NCBI GenBank assembly: GCA_014904985.1
Contig: MU129261.1
Location: 1 to 25,655, forward strand
Direction: 5' to 3'
DNA length: 25,655 nt
Origin: Hydnum rufescens UP504
Lineage: Eukaryota; Basidiomycota; Agaricomycetes; Cantharellales; Hydnaceae
The translations under genes and the position numbers were made by a program. Of the stretch, positions 1-9,165 are shown one piece after another; the first letter of the stretch is position 1, and the number at the start of each line of letters is the position of its first letter. The notes under the pieces were generated by a model. The model saw only the letters and a list, made by a program, of their open reading frames with translations, did not search any database and had not been told where the DNA came from.

Positions 1-174
1 TCACTTTTAATTTTTAACTAATGATTTTTATTCTAGGTACAGTATTGTCACAAATGAAGACCGAAGACCCGCGAAGCAAGCCCCCCCACAACGATAACAC
101 GCCCGCAAAGGGGACCCCTGAACGACGACATGCCAGAACCACACCCGCCGAAGCGGGTGTGGGGTAATTTTAAG

Positions 175-270
175 GTGAGCATATAACCACGCAAGAGGAG
201 CAGCGTACGCTGCTCCTTTTGCATGGCTTTTCTTTTTTCCTTTTTACTAACGTATTGTACGTTATTTTAG
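175..270 (+). other. Intron-like module L1 with hairpin A
   Basis: Donor AAG|GTGAGC at 174/175, hairpin GAGCAGC/GCTGCTC with GTAC at its centre, TTTTTACTAACG branch-like motif at 241-252, acceptor TTATTTTAG ending at 270. The length, 96 nt, is longer than the 40-66 nt introns of the genes here. Confidence 0.6.
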
Positions 271-448
271 GTTGTCTGAACCCATGACCCCACCAAGCAA
301 ACACACGAGAACGGCAACGGACCCACCAAACAAAACCCGCGAGGGTTCAAACCCCCAACATGACGGCCAAGCCCCGTACCGAGTACGAACCGCATGACCG
401 CGGTACAAACCAAGGACCACACCCACCGAAGTGGGTGTGTCCTACAAG

Positions 449-546
449 GCTTTATTTATTTATTTTATTTCTATATGTACAACGACGCAAAAGGAGCAGC
501 GCAAGCTGCTCCCTTTGCGTCACTTTGAATTTTCTTACTAATCGAG
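449..546 (+). other. Intron-like module L2, GC donor, hairpin A with GCAA loop
   Basis: CTACAAG|GC at 448/449 (GC instead of GT). Hairpin around 484-520 has arms GAGCAGC/GCTGCTC closed by GCAA, a GNRA-type loop on the sense strand. TTACTAAT is at 536-543; the acceptor could end at 546 or 548. Confidence 0.5.
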
Positions 547-660
547 AGTCCAACTGAAGCCATGCCAAAAGAAAACCCGACGAACGCACCACCAAACCCG
601 CTGAACGAAAACCAATGCAAACCAGACACCCGCCACGGCAGGCGTCTGGTACTATTTAAG

Positions 661-756
661 GGAGGCGATTTTCCCGTATCCAACGGCGCAAAAGAGCAGC
701 GAAAGCTGCTCTTTTTGCATCACTTTTAATTTTTAACTAATAATTGTTCATTCTAG
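661..756 (+). other. Intron-like module L3, donor lost, hairpin A with GAAA loop
   Basis: The donor position reads AAG|GGAGGC, so GT is lost. Hairpin at about 688-720 has a GAAA loop. TTTTTAACTAAT and TTCTAG (ends 756) are intact. Length 96 nt. Confidence 0.5.
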
Positions 757-879
757 GTATCGCCGCAAATGAAGACCTGCAAAGCCCCGCCAGAACGACA
801 ACATCCCCATGAACGATGACACGCCAAACACAGAGACGAACCACACACCCGCAGTAGTGGGTGTGTGGTTCTATACAAG

Positions 880-978
880 GTATGTAATGTAACACACCCC
901 CAACGGCACAAAAAGAGCTGCGAAGGCAGCTCTTTTTGCGTCGTGTTAACTTGTACTGATCTAAATTTTGTATTCTAG
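880..978 (+). other. Intron-like module L4, hairpin A with compensatory change
   Basis: Donor CAAG|GTATGT at 879/880, acceptor TATTCTAG ending at 978. The stem reads GAGCTGC/GCAGCTC here instead of GAGCAGC/GCTGCTC. Two positions changed on both arms so that pairing is kept; the loop is GAAG. Confidence 0.6.
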
Positions 979-1120
979 ATCTTCCTTCCCCCCAAACGAG
1001 TACGTGCCCGAAACCCCCCCAACCCACCCAAGAACTGTACGGAAAACCAGCAGTCGAAGGTACGTGACCCCAGACAACGAGTACCACACCCCCACCAATG
1101 CGGGTGTGTGGTACTACAAG

Positions 1121-1233
1121 GTTTTTTTTTAAAACTTTCTACATCTACAGTGACGCCAAAGGAGCAGTGCAAGCTGCCCCTTCGGCGTCACTTTGAATTT
1201 TTTTTACTAATGTTCGTTATCATTCAATTCTAG
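1121..1233 (+). other. Intron-like module L5, hairpin A with GCAA loop
   Basis: CTACAAG|GTTTTT at 1120/1121, a diverged hairpin at about 1152-1190 with a GCAA loop, TTTTTACTAATG at 1202-1213, and acceptor AATTCTAG ending at 1233. Length 113 nt. Confidence 0.55.
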
Positions 1234-1560
1234 GATTGAATTTGAAGCTCCTGAAACAAAGACAACAGACAGCCGCGACCCCAAACGACCCGCACAACAG
1301 TGAACCGCCAAGCCAAGCCCGCCCAAATGGCCACCGACGAGCCGGGTGAGCCCCCATCCAAGCCCAAGGCAGCAATGCCCAGTACCACATGCCCCCCTCA
1401 GCAGGGTGTGGTACAAAAGGTCTGTTTTTTAACTTAATATTTTGCTGCCCGACACCCCAGCAACATGCCCCCTGAACCTGCATCTGAACACTGGACAACC
1501 CCCCGTTCAAAGTCTCGAGGAAGCAACGGATGGTACCACACCTGCCCTAGCGGGTGTGGT

Positions 1561-1850
1561 ATGTTTTTTTAATTGAATTTTTAAATAAATAAATACATAA
1601 GTTGATAAAAAAACATGAGACTGCCAAATGAAAACAGCCCCCACCTGGGGTGAGTGATAATGATAATAAATAAATAACTAACTGAAACACCAGAGGGGGA
1701 ATATAATAATAAATACCGGTGATTATCCCCGATAAGCCCGCATGGCCCGCTGTCCTGCAAGTCTGAGATGCTCTCTAAGTCCCAGTTTCGGCCAATTCTG
1801 AGCCAGAAGGTGCAGACCGTAAAATGGCCATTTCGGCCGGAATAGTGATG
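1561..1850. other. AT-rich transition between array and inverted repeat
   Basis: No gene seen. It holds ATAATAAATAAAT-type runs and a CCAGAGGGGG-plus-AT segment at about 1690-1715. That segment resembles, in reverse complement, the sequence just outside the right inverted repeat (about 24385-24415). GGCCAATTCTGAGCC and AAATGGCCATTTCGGCC at 1790-1840 also have diverged counterparts in reverse complement at 24095-24150. The region may be part of a long, eroded terminal repeat. Confidence 0.5.
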
Positions 1851-1903
1851 GGACCTACTTAGGTACCATTATCTGCCCCAAAAGTGGTACCTAACTAGGT
1901 AGG
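1851..1903 (+). repeat. Inverted repeat, left copy (GGTACC motif)
   Basis: Starts GGACCTACTTAGGTACC and ends GTGGTACCTAACTAGGTAGG. The reverse complement of 24031-24081 matches nearly throughout, including an exact CTGCCCCAAAAGTGGTACCT. The repeat is itself partly palindromic (two GGTACC cores). A short GACTGACCA on the inner side (1910-1918) is also mirrored at 24012-24024. I could not find a convincing target-site duplication, so the outer edge of the element is not fixed. Confidence 0.8.
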
Positions 1904-1952
1904 CTTAGATGACTGACCAAGGTGGTCGTAAGCATAAACAAACAGGTGTCAG

Positions 1953-2513
1953 CTATAAGTAATGGAGAGTGAGCACACCTTCAATCGATACACACACAAC
2001 CTTCAGAGGCCGGTGACGACTGGAGCAGGAGCACGTGCTATTATCAGTCCCCCTTTGTGAGGCAGGTGTCTGTCGCAACAACATTTGCTCGTGCTTCCAC
2101 TGCATGAAGGGTCTAATGAGAGCAGGAAGGACGGTTTGGCTCCAGTGAGCGGCTTGCGCATGTTTACATCTCGCATGCCTCGACTCTTTTGCTAGATAGT
2201 GCGTGTGCATCTCAGGGACCAAATAGGGATCATAGTCCAGATTCAGTGGGTACATTGCTGCAAAATCAGATGGAACGGCATGGTGGAGATCCTCGGATTG
2301 TGGAGTACCTCGTGTAGATACACTATGATCCCCTGTATATATGGGTCCTGAGGGGCCTTGACCAATAATTTCGGCCTTTGGAAATCGTGCTCGACTGGGA
2401 TGTTTACTGGATTTAGCAGATAGACCTGAAGACTTTACTGGCAGGGTGATGGGGGATGGGAGGGATGGTGTAGTTGGCTGGCTTGGTCCTCCTCTCTTTC
2501 CTTTGTTGGCCAT
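1953..2513 (-). pseudogene. KDZ transposase N-terminal (CxC cluster) fragment
   Basis: Minus-strand frame of 186 codons starting MANKGKRGGPSQP in good context. It has a Ser/Pro-rich lead of about 80 residues. Then come WSQTVLPALIRPFMQW (about residues 123-138) and a small Cys cluster with LKVVCVSIEG near the C-terminus. In KDZ transposases this arrangement (a W..vLPsLIrPy motif, then a CxC cysteine cluster followed by L.VVCv) lies ahead of the catalytic core. Here the frame stops about 50 bp from the left inverted repeat, and no core follows on this strand. It is either a truncated second KDZ copy or a stand-alone CxC protein. The assignment rests on remembered motifs. Confidence 0.6.
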
Positions 2514-2540
2514 AGACGGGAGGCAAAATCAATGCAAAGA

Positions 2541-2880
2541 GTCAGACAGAATACCAGATGTGAGAGAAAGTCGATGTCTAGCACTGAACTTGACGAGTGC
2601 CTTGTATAGTGCCAGACAAAATACCAGATGCAAGAGAAAGTTGACATCTAGCACTGAACTTAGCAAGTGCCTTTTGTATACTGCCAGACAAGATACCAGA
2701 TGCGAGAGAAAGTCGATGTCTAGCACTGAACTTAGCAAATGCCTTTTGTATACTGCCAGACAAGATACCAGACATGAAAGAAAATCGATGTCTGGCACTG
2801 AACTTGACAAATGCCTTCCTAGGCTAAGAGTGATGCCGAACAGGATCAGACGTCAGAGAGTGCTGACATCTGATACTGAA
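2541..2880. repeat. 70-72 bp tandem repeat, about 4.5 copies
   Basis: ATACCAG recurs at 2551, 2621, 2693 and 2765 (periods 70, 72, 72). Each unit holds a CTAGCACTGAACTT block, GTGCCTT and TGCCAGACAA. A diverged fifth copy follows to about 2880. Open frames on both strands here are by-products of the repeat. It lies directly upstream of the minus-strand CxC fragment, in its promoter or 5' leader position. From 2881 to 3224 I see no further feature. Confidence 0.85.
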
Positions 2881-3224
2881 CACGGCGAGAGTTCTGCATT
2901 GGTACAATAAAAACGCTATAGTGACGAAACTTGATTGAACTTCTACACTTACTGATTTGTGAAAGACACATGGATTCAGGGAGGACAAAACGGGTCACCA
3001 CAGTGAGCGACAGGGAGGGCAAAAAAGCATGAGATACAGAATTTACCGTTGGGCAGCTCAAAGCTGTCCAACTTGGGAGGCGCTTCATGGCAATGACCTG
3101 TGCTATGGGTCCCAGGTTATCTTCTTTTTTTTGAGAGGGCATATCAAACGAAATCATTATTGTGTACATGATATATACAAAGCATTTTTTTTGAGCAGAA
3201 GGCAAGATGAACGACAATGAGAAA

Positions 3225-4132
3225 CTAGGTGCCACCAAGCTGTGTGTTGTCTACAATGGTATTCAGGGCCGCCAAAATATTTCCAAGCACAAGGTGCACT
3301 TCATCCCTCAACTGGGTCATCACCTCTAGCACCTCCATGACCTCCTGGAGCTCTATCTCCAAAGAAACAATTTGATTCGATAGCACGGTGCTAGAGACGG
3401 AAGGATGGGGGATGGTTGCGCCAAGGGGAGAGAGGTCGATTGTGGGAATGACGCTTGGGGGAACGATGATTGTGGGAATGATGATTGTGGGAACGGCAAT
3501 TGAGGGAACAATGATGGAGAGAATGACGACTGCAGTAATGACGATTGTGGCAATGCCAATTTGGGGACGGACAACTGGGGGACGGACAACTGGGGGATGG
3601 ACAACTGGGGGACGGACAACTGGGGGACGAATGACTGGGGGACGAACGACTGGGGACGAACGACTGGGGGACAGACGACTGGGGGACGGACGACTGGGGG
3701 ACGGACGCCTGGGACAGATGCCTGGGGGATGGACACCTGGGGGACAGACGACTGGGGGACGGACGCCTGGGAGACGGACGACTGGGGGATGGACAATTGG
3801 GGAGTTCCCCTCATCTGAAAGTCTTCAGGCTGGGGGGTGGGGGGTATGGACGCGCCACAATGATTGGACCAGCCTAAAGAAACAATGTAGATTAGTTGCA
3901 ATCTATATTTCACAATGATTCATAGTGATATGTACACCAGAAGCGACATCCCCCATTTTCGCACTTCCAAAACCATCGCCCCATGTTTTGGCGAGTCCAC
4001 AAATGAAGCAAAAGAGCTAATGACGGAAAGAAAGATTAATGCTTGGGGATGATACAACCTTTAGTACTTACAAGAGTTACCACAGTAACAGACAAACCTC
4101 CCCTCCACAAAATAGGGCCAGTCATTTGGCAT
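3225..4132 (-). CDS. GRF-type zinc-finger protein with proline/valine repeat linker
   Basis: Three exons on the minus strand: 4132-4072, 4016-3914 and 3873-3225, with introns of 55 and 40 bp. The first has GTAAGT and TTAG ends; the second has a weaker GTGAAA donor. Exon 1 starts MPNDWPYFVEGRF followed by CYCGN; exon 2 gives TRQNMGRWFWKC and GGCRFW. Together these make the GRF zinc finger: CxCG, then N.GR.F.KC, then C.FW. GRF fingers bind nucleic acid in topoisomerase- and nuclease-related proteins and occur in fungal transposon proteins. Exon 3 is a long VRPPV/PTII repeat in one continuous frame, ending in a predicted coiled-coil tail (SLEIELQEVMEVLE onward) and TAG. One in-frame TGA (3827-3825) breaks it. 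Length would be about 270 codons. Partner unknown. Confidence 0.7.
3544..3810. repeat. 15-bp minisatellite inside the GRF gene
   Basis: GGGGGACGGACAACT-type 15-bp units, about 17 copies with a few 14-bp ones. On the minus strand they encode VRPPV units in the frame that joins the zinc finger to the C-terminal coiled coil. The weaker GGGAATGATGATTGT-type units at 3434-3540 continue the same periodicity. The plus-strand frames (WGTDN and GGRTT repeats) are shadows. Confidence 0.85.
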
Positions 4133-4494
4133 TTTTGTCACAAAGGTAAGTATCTATGTGGTATCCAGCTCCATGGGTCAGGGATGCTTTGAACGCCAGC
4201 AAAAGCGGGATCCCTACAGAACACGTGTGTTGTGATGACAGGACACTGAATGCCAGTGAGACCAGCATTCAGTACTGAGCAGCAAATGGCATATAGAGAC
4301 GTGATTACAGTCTTAAGGAGGTCCAGAGGTTGGTGCTGTGCCAGCCCTCCGGTTCCTGTTTTTTGTTTGTTGCATCTCTCAAATTGTACAGTTGCAGACA
4401 AAAGGCACAGATATTCCTGATTAACTCACCGCAGAGGTACAGCATACCTATGCAACAGGACACAGAGGTGGCTGCACGCCAACGGAGTGGCCGC
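4133..4494. other. No gene seen; upstream region of the GRF gene
   Basis: A 9-bp perfect inverted repeat ACTGAATGC/GCATTCAGT lies at 4245-4253 and 4265-4273. Nothing else is supported. Confidence 0.4.
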
Positions 4495-4770
4495 ATGAAC
4501 CACACACCCGCTGCAGCAGGTGTGTGGTTCTATATAAGGTAAATACACCCCCAATGGTGCAAAAAGAGCAGCAATGCTGCTCTTTTTGCGCCCATTTTAA
4601 TTTTTTTAACTAATGATTTATTATTCTAGGCTAGCAACAAATGAAGACCTGTAGAATGAGCCCCCCGAATGATGACCTGCCCACAAAACAAGACCTGCAA
4701 ACAACAAGGTGCCAAACAAAGAAATCAAGTGATGCCAAGCTGTAGGAACCCCACACCCACTAAAGTGACA
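4495..4770 (+). repeat. Solo internal copy of the terminal array unit
   Basis: Plus-sense unit: hairpin B (4498-4529, CCACACACCCGC type), TATAAG|GTAAAT donor-like at 4539/4540, hairpin A at 4557-4590 (GAGCAGC/GCTGCTC), TTTTTTTAACTAATG, and TTCTAG ending near 4629. The A/C-rich block with CAAATGAAGACC and a partial second B (4749-4767) follow. It is the only unit found away from the ends, in the same orientation as the left array. Confidence 0.85.
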
Positions 4771-5451
4771 TTCAGAAACACACATCTTCAGCATGAAGTA
4801 CAACCATACAGTCATATGTCCTTTTGCATTGACAACGATGGCAGGATCTGTGGTTCGCACCATATCTATGATGCCATGCAGGTTTGGCTGTGGTCTTGCT
4901 ATGGGGAAGGTCAGTATAATGTCTCTAATGGATGAGGTAGTGCACTAAGTGGATCCTCCAGAAATTCTTGCTGACACTATTTATTGACAGGTTCATGCAT
5001 CGATGAAATTATCAAAGTCATGGGCAAGAACAAAGAGGGTAAGATTCAATCTCAATCCATTATTGAGCCGTGGTTGATTTTATAAGATTCCCCTCCAATC
5101 AAGCAATGTACCCGCTCTGAGAGAGAGATGACAACATGTCACTCAGGAAGACTTTGAACCCACGCTTGCAAAGGTATGCCTTTGCAAATGCATCTCATTG
5201 AAAGGTTCTGAGTGGCACATCTTGCATCATCAGATTCTCATGTGCCATATCAACAAATCCCCCTGCATGCTGGGCAAGGCATCTTGACCAGATCTTGGAA
5301 TTTGCAGTAGTAACAAGGATTATGGTCTAAAATGGAGGGAAACCAATGTACACTTGTAAATACAGGCCTTACTCTGTCTGGACTTTATTTGGAAAAACTT
5401 TGTACTATAAAATCAACAAAAAAGACTCGCTTCACATCTTCAAAATATTTC
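4771..5451. other. No intact gene; possible exon-like scraps
   Basis: Around 4980-5040 an acceptor-like TTTATTGACAG precedes a short open stretch (CIDEIIKVMGKNKE) and a GGTAAG donor-like site, which could be another captured exon. I cannot assign it. Confidence 0.3.
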
Positions 5452-5715
5452 ATCTGAGATGCAAATTCAAGTATGCTATGTACATTTGAGTTGGCTCTAT
5501 ATTGTGCTCAGAGCTCATATCATATCTCAAGAACCCCACTGTGGCTGTGATTGCTCAGACAGCAGTGGCCCAGGATGGGCAGGTTGGAGATGGTACCACA
5601 TAGTGCTCCTTGTTGGAGAGCTTTTGAAAGCTGATCGCTATATATCCAAGGGAGTTCATCCCACAGCGATTGCAGGAGGATTTGATATTGCTAAGAGAAG
5701 CATACTGTATGACAT
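5452..5715 (+). pseudogene. CCT6: Captured fragment of a CCT (TCP-1) chaperonin gene, zeta-like
   Basis: Exon end SEMQIQ (to 5470), an apparent 61-bp intron (5471-5531, GTATGC to CAAG), then NPTVAVIAQTAVAQDGQ and VGDGTT. VGDGTT is the ATP-binding signature of group II chaperonins. After an in-frame TAG at 5601 and a 1-2 base slip, VLLVGELLK, ADRYISKGVHP and GGFDIAKR continue the family sequence. MQIQNPTA and a LLK(Q)ADRYIS..G stretch are typical of subunit zeta. Known CCT genes are about 540 residues; only about 80 are present, so this is a broken capture that kept an intron and therefore came through DNA rather than cDNA. The homology ends near 5715. Confidence 0.75.
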
Positions 5716-6785
5716 CAACTTTTCTGCTCTCGGATTAACTGGACTGCCCGTTCCTGGATTCACATTGCATTTAATTTCCAGAAGCTAGATTGTCAATCCC
5801 TATGTCATTAATTGATGATTCTATGCCAAACAAAATACTGTAGAGAAATGCTCATCATGTGGTAACCCAGTGATTCTGGAGGCATCAAACTGTTTGATGC
5901 AAGTGCACAACTCAATATTCAGAGATCCATATGGAGACATTGCTTTTGGATTGGATCATCAGATAGTTGGCTCTACTGAATTAGGTTGAGTCTTTTTTAA
6001 TTGCAATTGAAGACTGCCTTAAATAATACAAGCCATTAAGTTCCTGGGTGATGAGACCATCATTAGGAGGTTTATCCTCCAAACCGTGGCATCATTAGCT
6101 ACGGGTGCTCAACTATTTCAACTTGAATTCTTGTGACACTATGGTTGAAATATAGGGTAGTATTCACATGGTTGTGCCGAAATTGGTACAGTATTTCACA
6201 ACTTGGAGAGCTCTGTCTTGTGCAACTATATGAGCGGTAGTGGTATATATAAGTATATGGAATGAGAAAAATATGATAGGTTGTGTGGCCACAGAGTGCC
6301 AACTACCCTTGAGAACTTAAAGTGGTCCAAATCACTGATGGAAAGATGGTAACCCTAGATAATCCTTGTCTGTACAAAAAATGGCAACAAATGGACTGGT
6401 GGTTCAGGTGCAATTCTTTGCTGAAGGTGGGGAAAATGCAAATTTGTAACTATCAAAATCTGACAAATTAGGGAATGTTTCGGCATTTCACAGTGGTGTG
6501 GAACCAAACTCCAACCTAACATCTCATAAAATCTGTGGGCACACATTCTATCTAGTCTGTGGGCTCCAGATCCACAAGATTCATTAGTTCTACAGCCTCT
6601 CGTACATTTTTTCACCACGTGTTGAGTGTAGTGGGTGGAGAGAGATTCCATCCTCCATCTTGGAACTGCTATCCAGGGTTATATCTTTGATCTCCGCTTA
6701 CTCATGTGCTTTGGAGTGGTAAATATGCTCCAGGGTTGTAAGGGTCTGTGGTTGAGATAACTGCTCTATCTGTATGGTTCCCACC
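5716..6785. other. No gene supported
   Basis: Short frames on both strands show no motif I recognise. The end of the stretch is the leader of X1, whose start codon has CCACC context. Confidence 0.35.
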
Positions 6786-8391
6786 ATGCCTCCAAAGCAG
6801 ACGAATATGAAAACGAGAAAGCCAACTGGGAAAAACTCGGGATCCACAAGTGCCTTGGCTCCCTCTTCTGATATCTCCTCTGCCACCCTGGAACCGAAAT
6901 CAAAGCTCCCCAAGTTCAAAAAGAAATTGGCGGATCCACTGGTGGCTCCTCCAGATCCCACACCTAGTACGTCCATGGATCCTTTATGATGGGACTATGG
7001 AGAGTCTTCCAGCCCTCTTTTGTCTGAAATGATCCACTCTATCCAACACTTCCCAACTCTTTGCACTCGATATTCAGTTTACTTCAAGCAGAACCTAAAC
7101 AGTATGTTTTTTTTTTGCATCGCAGATTTGTCTTGCAGACTGACAACAATTCAACGTCCCCAGAAGTCAGAGGCGAATGTCCCACTTCCCAAAGACACTT
7201 CATCAGCATCCAGGACTGGGTGCTAGAGTATACCAACACCCTCTGGGAGAGTGATGCGTCTCCCAATTTACTTGAACTGTTAAACCCCCAACCTCGAAAG
7301 AATATGCCGTCCTCGCAACTTATTATTCTGCGGCCCCCCTCTGTGGTTTCTCAGTTCAGGGAAACTATGCATCGATATGACTTTGACCCATTCTATGATG
7401 TCGCTAGGGCATGGTTGAGTCCTTTAACTTGGGCGTTCTTTGACAAACTGTGCACAAGACACATGTACACTCGCAATTCCCCGCACATTCCCTATCTACC
7501 CCAACATCGATTTCCATTCCAGGAGGTGGTGCAGAGGGGCAGCTATGCACTAGATTTTTTTCTTGGCTGCAGCTGGCTGATCACCATGCGAAAAGCCCTC
7601 ATCAATGCTTTTGATGTTTATCATCTGTGGTTGAAGGCATTCCAATTTTTTCATCTTGAACTCGAATCGGATCCCAGTCATGGAGCATGGCACCCACTCT
7701 GATCGTCACAAAAGCCCTCATCGAGAGTGGCCAAGACAGTTCTCTGCCGGGTGATGTGGAACAATCTTTTGCAAAGATTATGGCCTATCGCAAAATTGTG
7801 AGGATTGAGGATACTCTGGCAGAAGTTCAAGCTGTCATGCAGCTTCTGATGCATAGGACCCTCAACCATATAGCCCTGGTTGCTGGTCTGGAGCTACCAT
7901 GTTTTGGGGTTGATCACAATCTAGTGGGTGCTTTCATTTCCATGGACAACCCCAATGTCCTATGGCAGAATTGGAGTGACATGGTGTCCCCCTTCATGGT
8001 ATCTGGATCCTGGAGCCCAGAGAAGTCCATACTCTTGATCCCCACACAGGGGATTTATCTTCTGAGTCCCAGGCTGTCGCCAATGGGGTGGCCGAACATG
8101 CGTCCCAATGAAGCCCATGGGGAATTCATGGAAATTTGGAGAATGAAATGAGGTGCCCAAGTCAAGCATCCATCTCTCTGGATGATTCGACCCATCCAAC
8201 AAAAAGAGGACTATGTGCATCAATGGGATGTCTACACAGCTGTATTTGAGTCTGACCTTTGAGATGTAGACAGTGCCATGGCTGGTGCACTAGTCCGTGT
8301 TTTGGGTCCTTCCTCCATCAGCCTCTGTGATATGGTGCCACTGCCACCTCATCCCCTTCACATCCTGATGACATGGATGTCGAGCCTGCTG

Positions 8392-8560
8392 TTGATGCAC
8401 CCATCACTAGTGCTGTTGATGCACCTATCACCAGTGCTGTTGACGCACCCATCACTAGTGCTGTTGACGCACCCCTCACTAGTGCTGTTGACACACCCTC
8501 ACCAGTGCTGTTGATGCACCTGTCACTAGTGCTGTTGACGCACCTGCCCTCACTACTGAC
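8392..8560 (+). repeat. 24-bp repeat encoding VDAPITSA, with a one-base deletion copy
   Basis: Seven copies of GTTGAYGCACCCATCACTAG-type units. The fifth (about 8480-8502) is 23 bp. The missing base moves the frame, and the acidic sequence downstream (GEEGYSSEEPSDDD) is in that shifted frame. Confidence 0.85.
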
Positions 8561-9084
8561 CCGATCCATTACTTTGGATTCGAGGGTGAAGAGGGTTATT
8601 CTTCAGAAGAGCCATCAGATGATGACTTCATGAAGAAACATCTGGCACCAATCCATCAAGGATCAGCGTCTCAAGGAAGCACAAAGGGACCCCCATTGGG
8701 CAGCAGTCACAACAGACTTCCCCATGGCATTCTTGGGAATTCCTGGTCCCCAAGAGCGCATTCTCTCTATCAGTCTGGGAGGCTCAGAAAAAGCAGCAGA
8801 GTTTACCATTCTGGCTTAGAGCACTATGTACTGGAGAGATGGAGCTCTGCCCCTCCAGGGCCTCCAGGCTACCCAAAGCGTGCAAAGAAGTGCCATCATT
8901 TGGTCAATGCTGATCAAGGTAAGACATTGCTTGTAATTACTAAGGAGCAAGGAGATGAACTCGTTTCTTAGGACCAATTGATAGGCCCAAGAGTGCCCAG
9001 CATGAGGCCGAGTATGGACCCTCTCGAGGCTGGTCACAGTCTTGTTCTCCTGTCTGGGGAGAAGAGTACCTTGAGTCTGAGTGC

Positions 9085-9165
9085 AACCATGCTGAGCACA
9101 ACTGTGCTGAGCATGACTGTGTTGAGTGAGACCATATTGAGTGAGACTGTGTTGAGCACAATCAT
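9085..9165 (+). repeat. 15-bp repeat in X1
   Basis: Units such as AACTGTGCTGAGCAT and GACTGTGTTGAGTGA, five copies. In one frame the last codon of the unit alternates CAC/CAT and TGA. It sits next to the Ser/His-rich linker. Confidence 0.65.

Larger units (their letters stand above)
1..1560 (+). repeat. Left terminal array of exon/intron-like units with paired hairpins
   Basis: About seven units, sense on +. Each has an A/C-rich block (often containing CAAATGAAGACC), then hairpin B (for example 139-163, 418-441, 622-650, 840-868, 1084-1112, 1386-1412, 1532-1560), then CTAYAAG followed by a GT donor-like site, about 30 nt, hairpin A (AAAAGAGCAGC paired with GCTGCTCTTTT type), a T-rich stretch with ACTAAT/ACTAAC, and TTCTAG. 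The intron-like parts run 175-270, 449-546, 661-756, 880-978 and 1121-1233; a short one at 1420-1460 lacks hairpin A. Blocks between them are about 110-190 nt. The sense strand of the blocks is rich in A and C and poor in T. CpG is frequent, unlike the interior. No long reading frame runs through the blocks. Function unknown. Confidence 0.85.

Noticed and set aside
1..1560. Hairpins A and B as bacterial-type terminators or a CRISPR array
   Set aside because: Units are 140-290 bp with palindromes inside introns-like modules, spacers are related to each other, and the surrounding genes have introns.
3388..3918. Plus-strand frames of WGTDN and GGRTT repeats
   Set aside because: Shadows of the 15-bp repeat; the minus frame connects a GRF finger and a coiled-coil end with splice sites.
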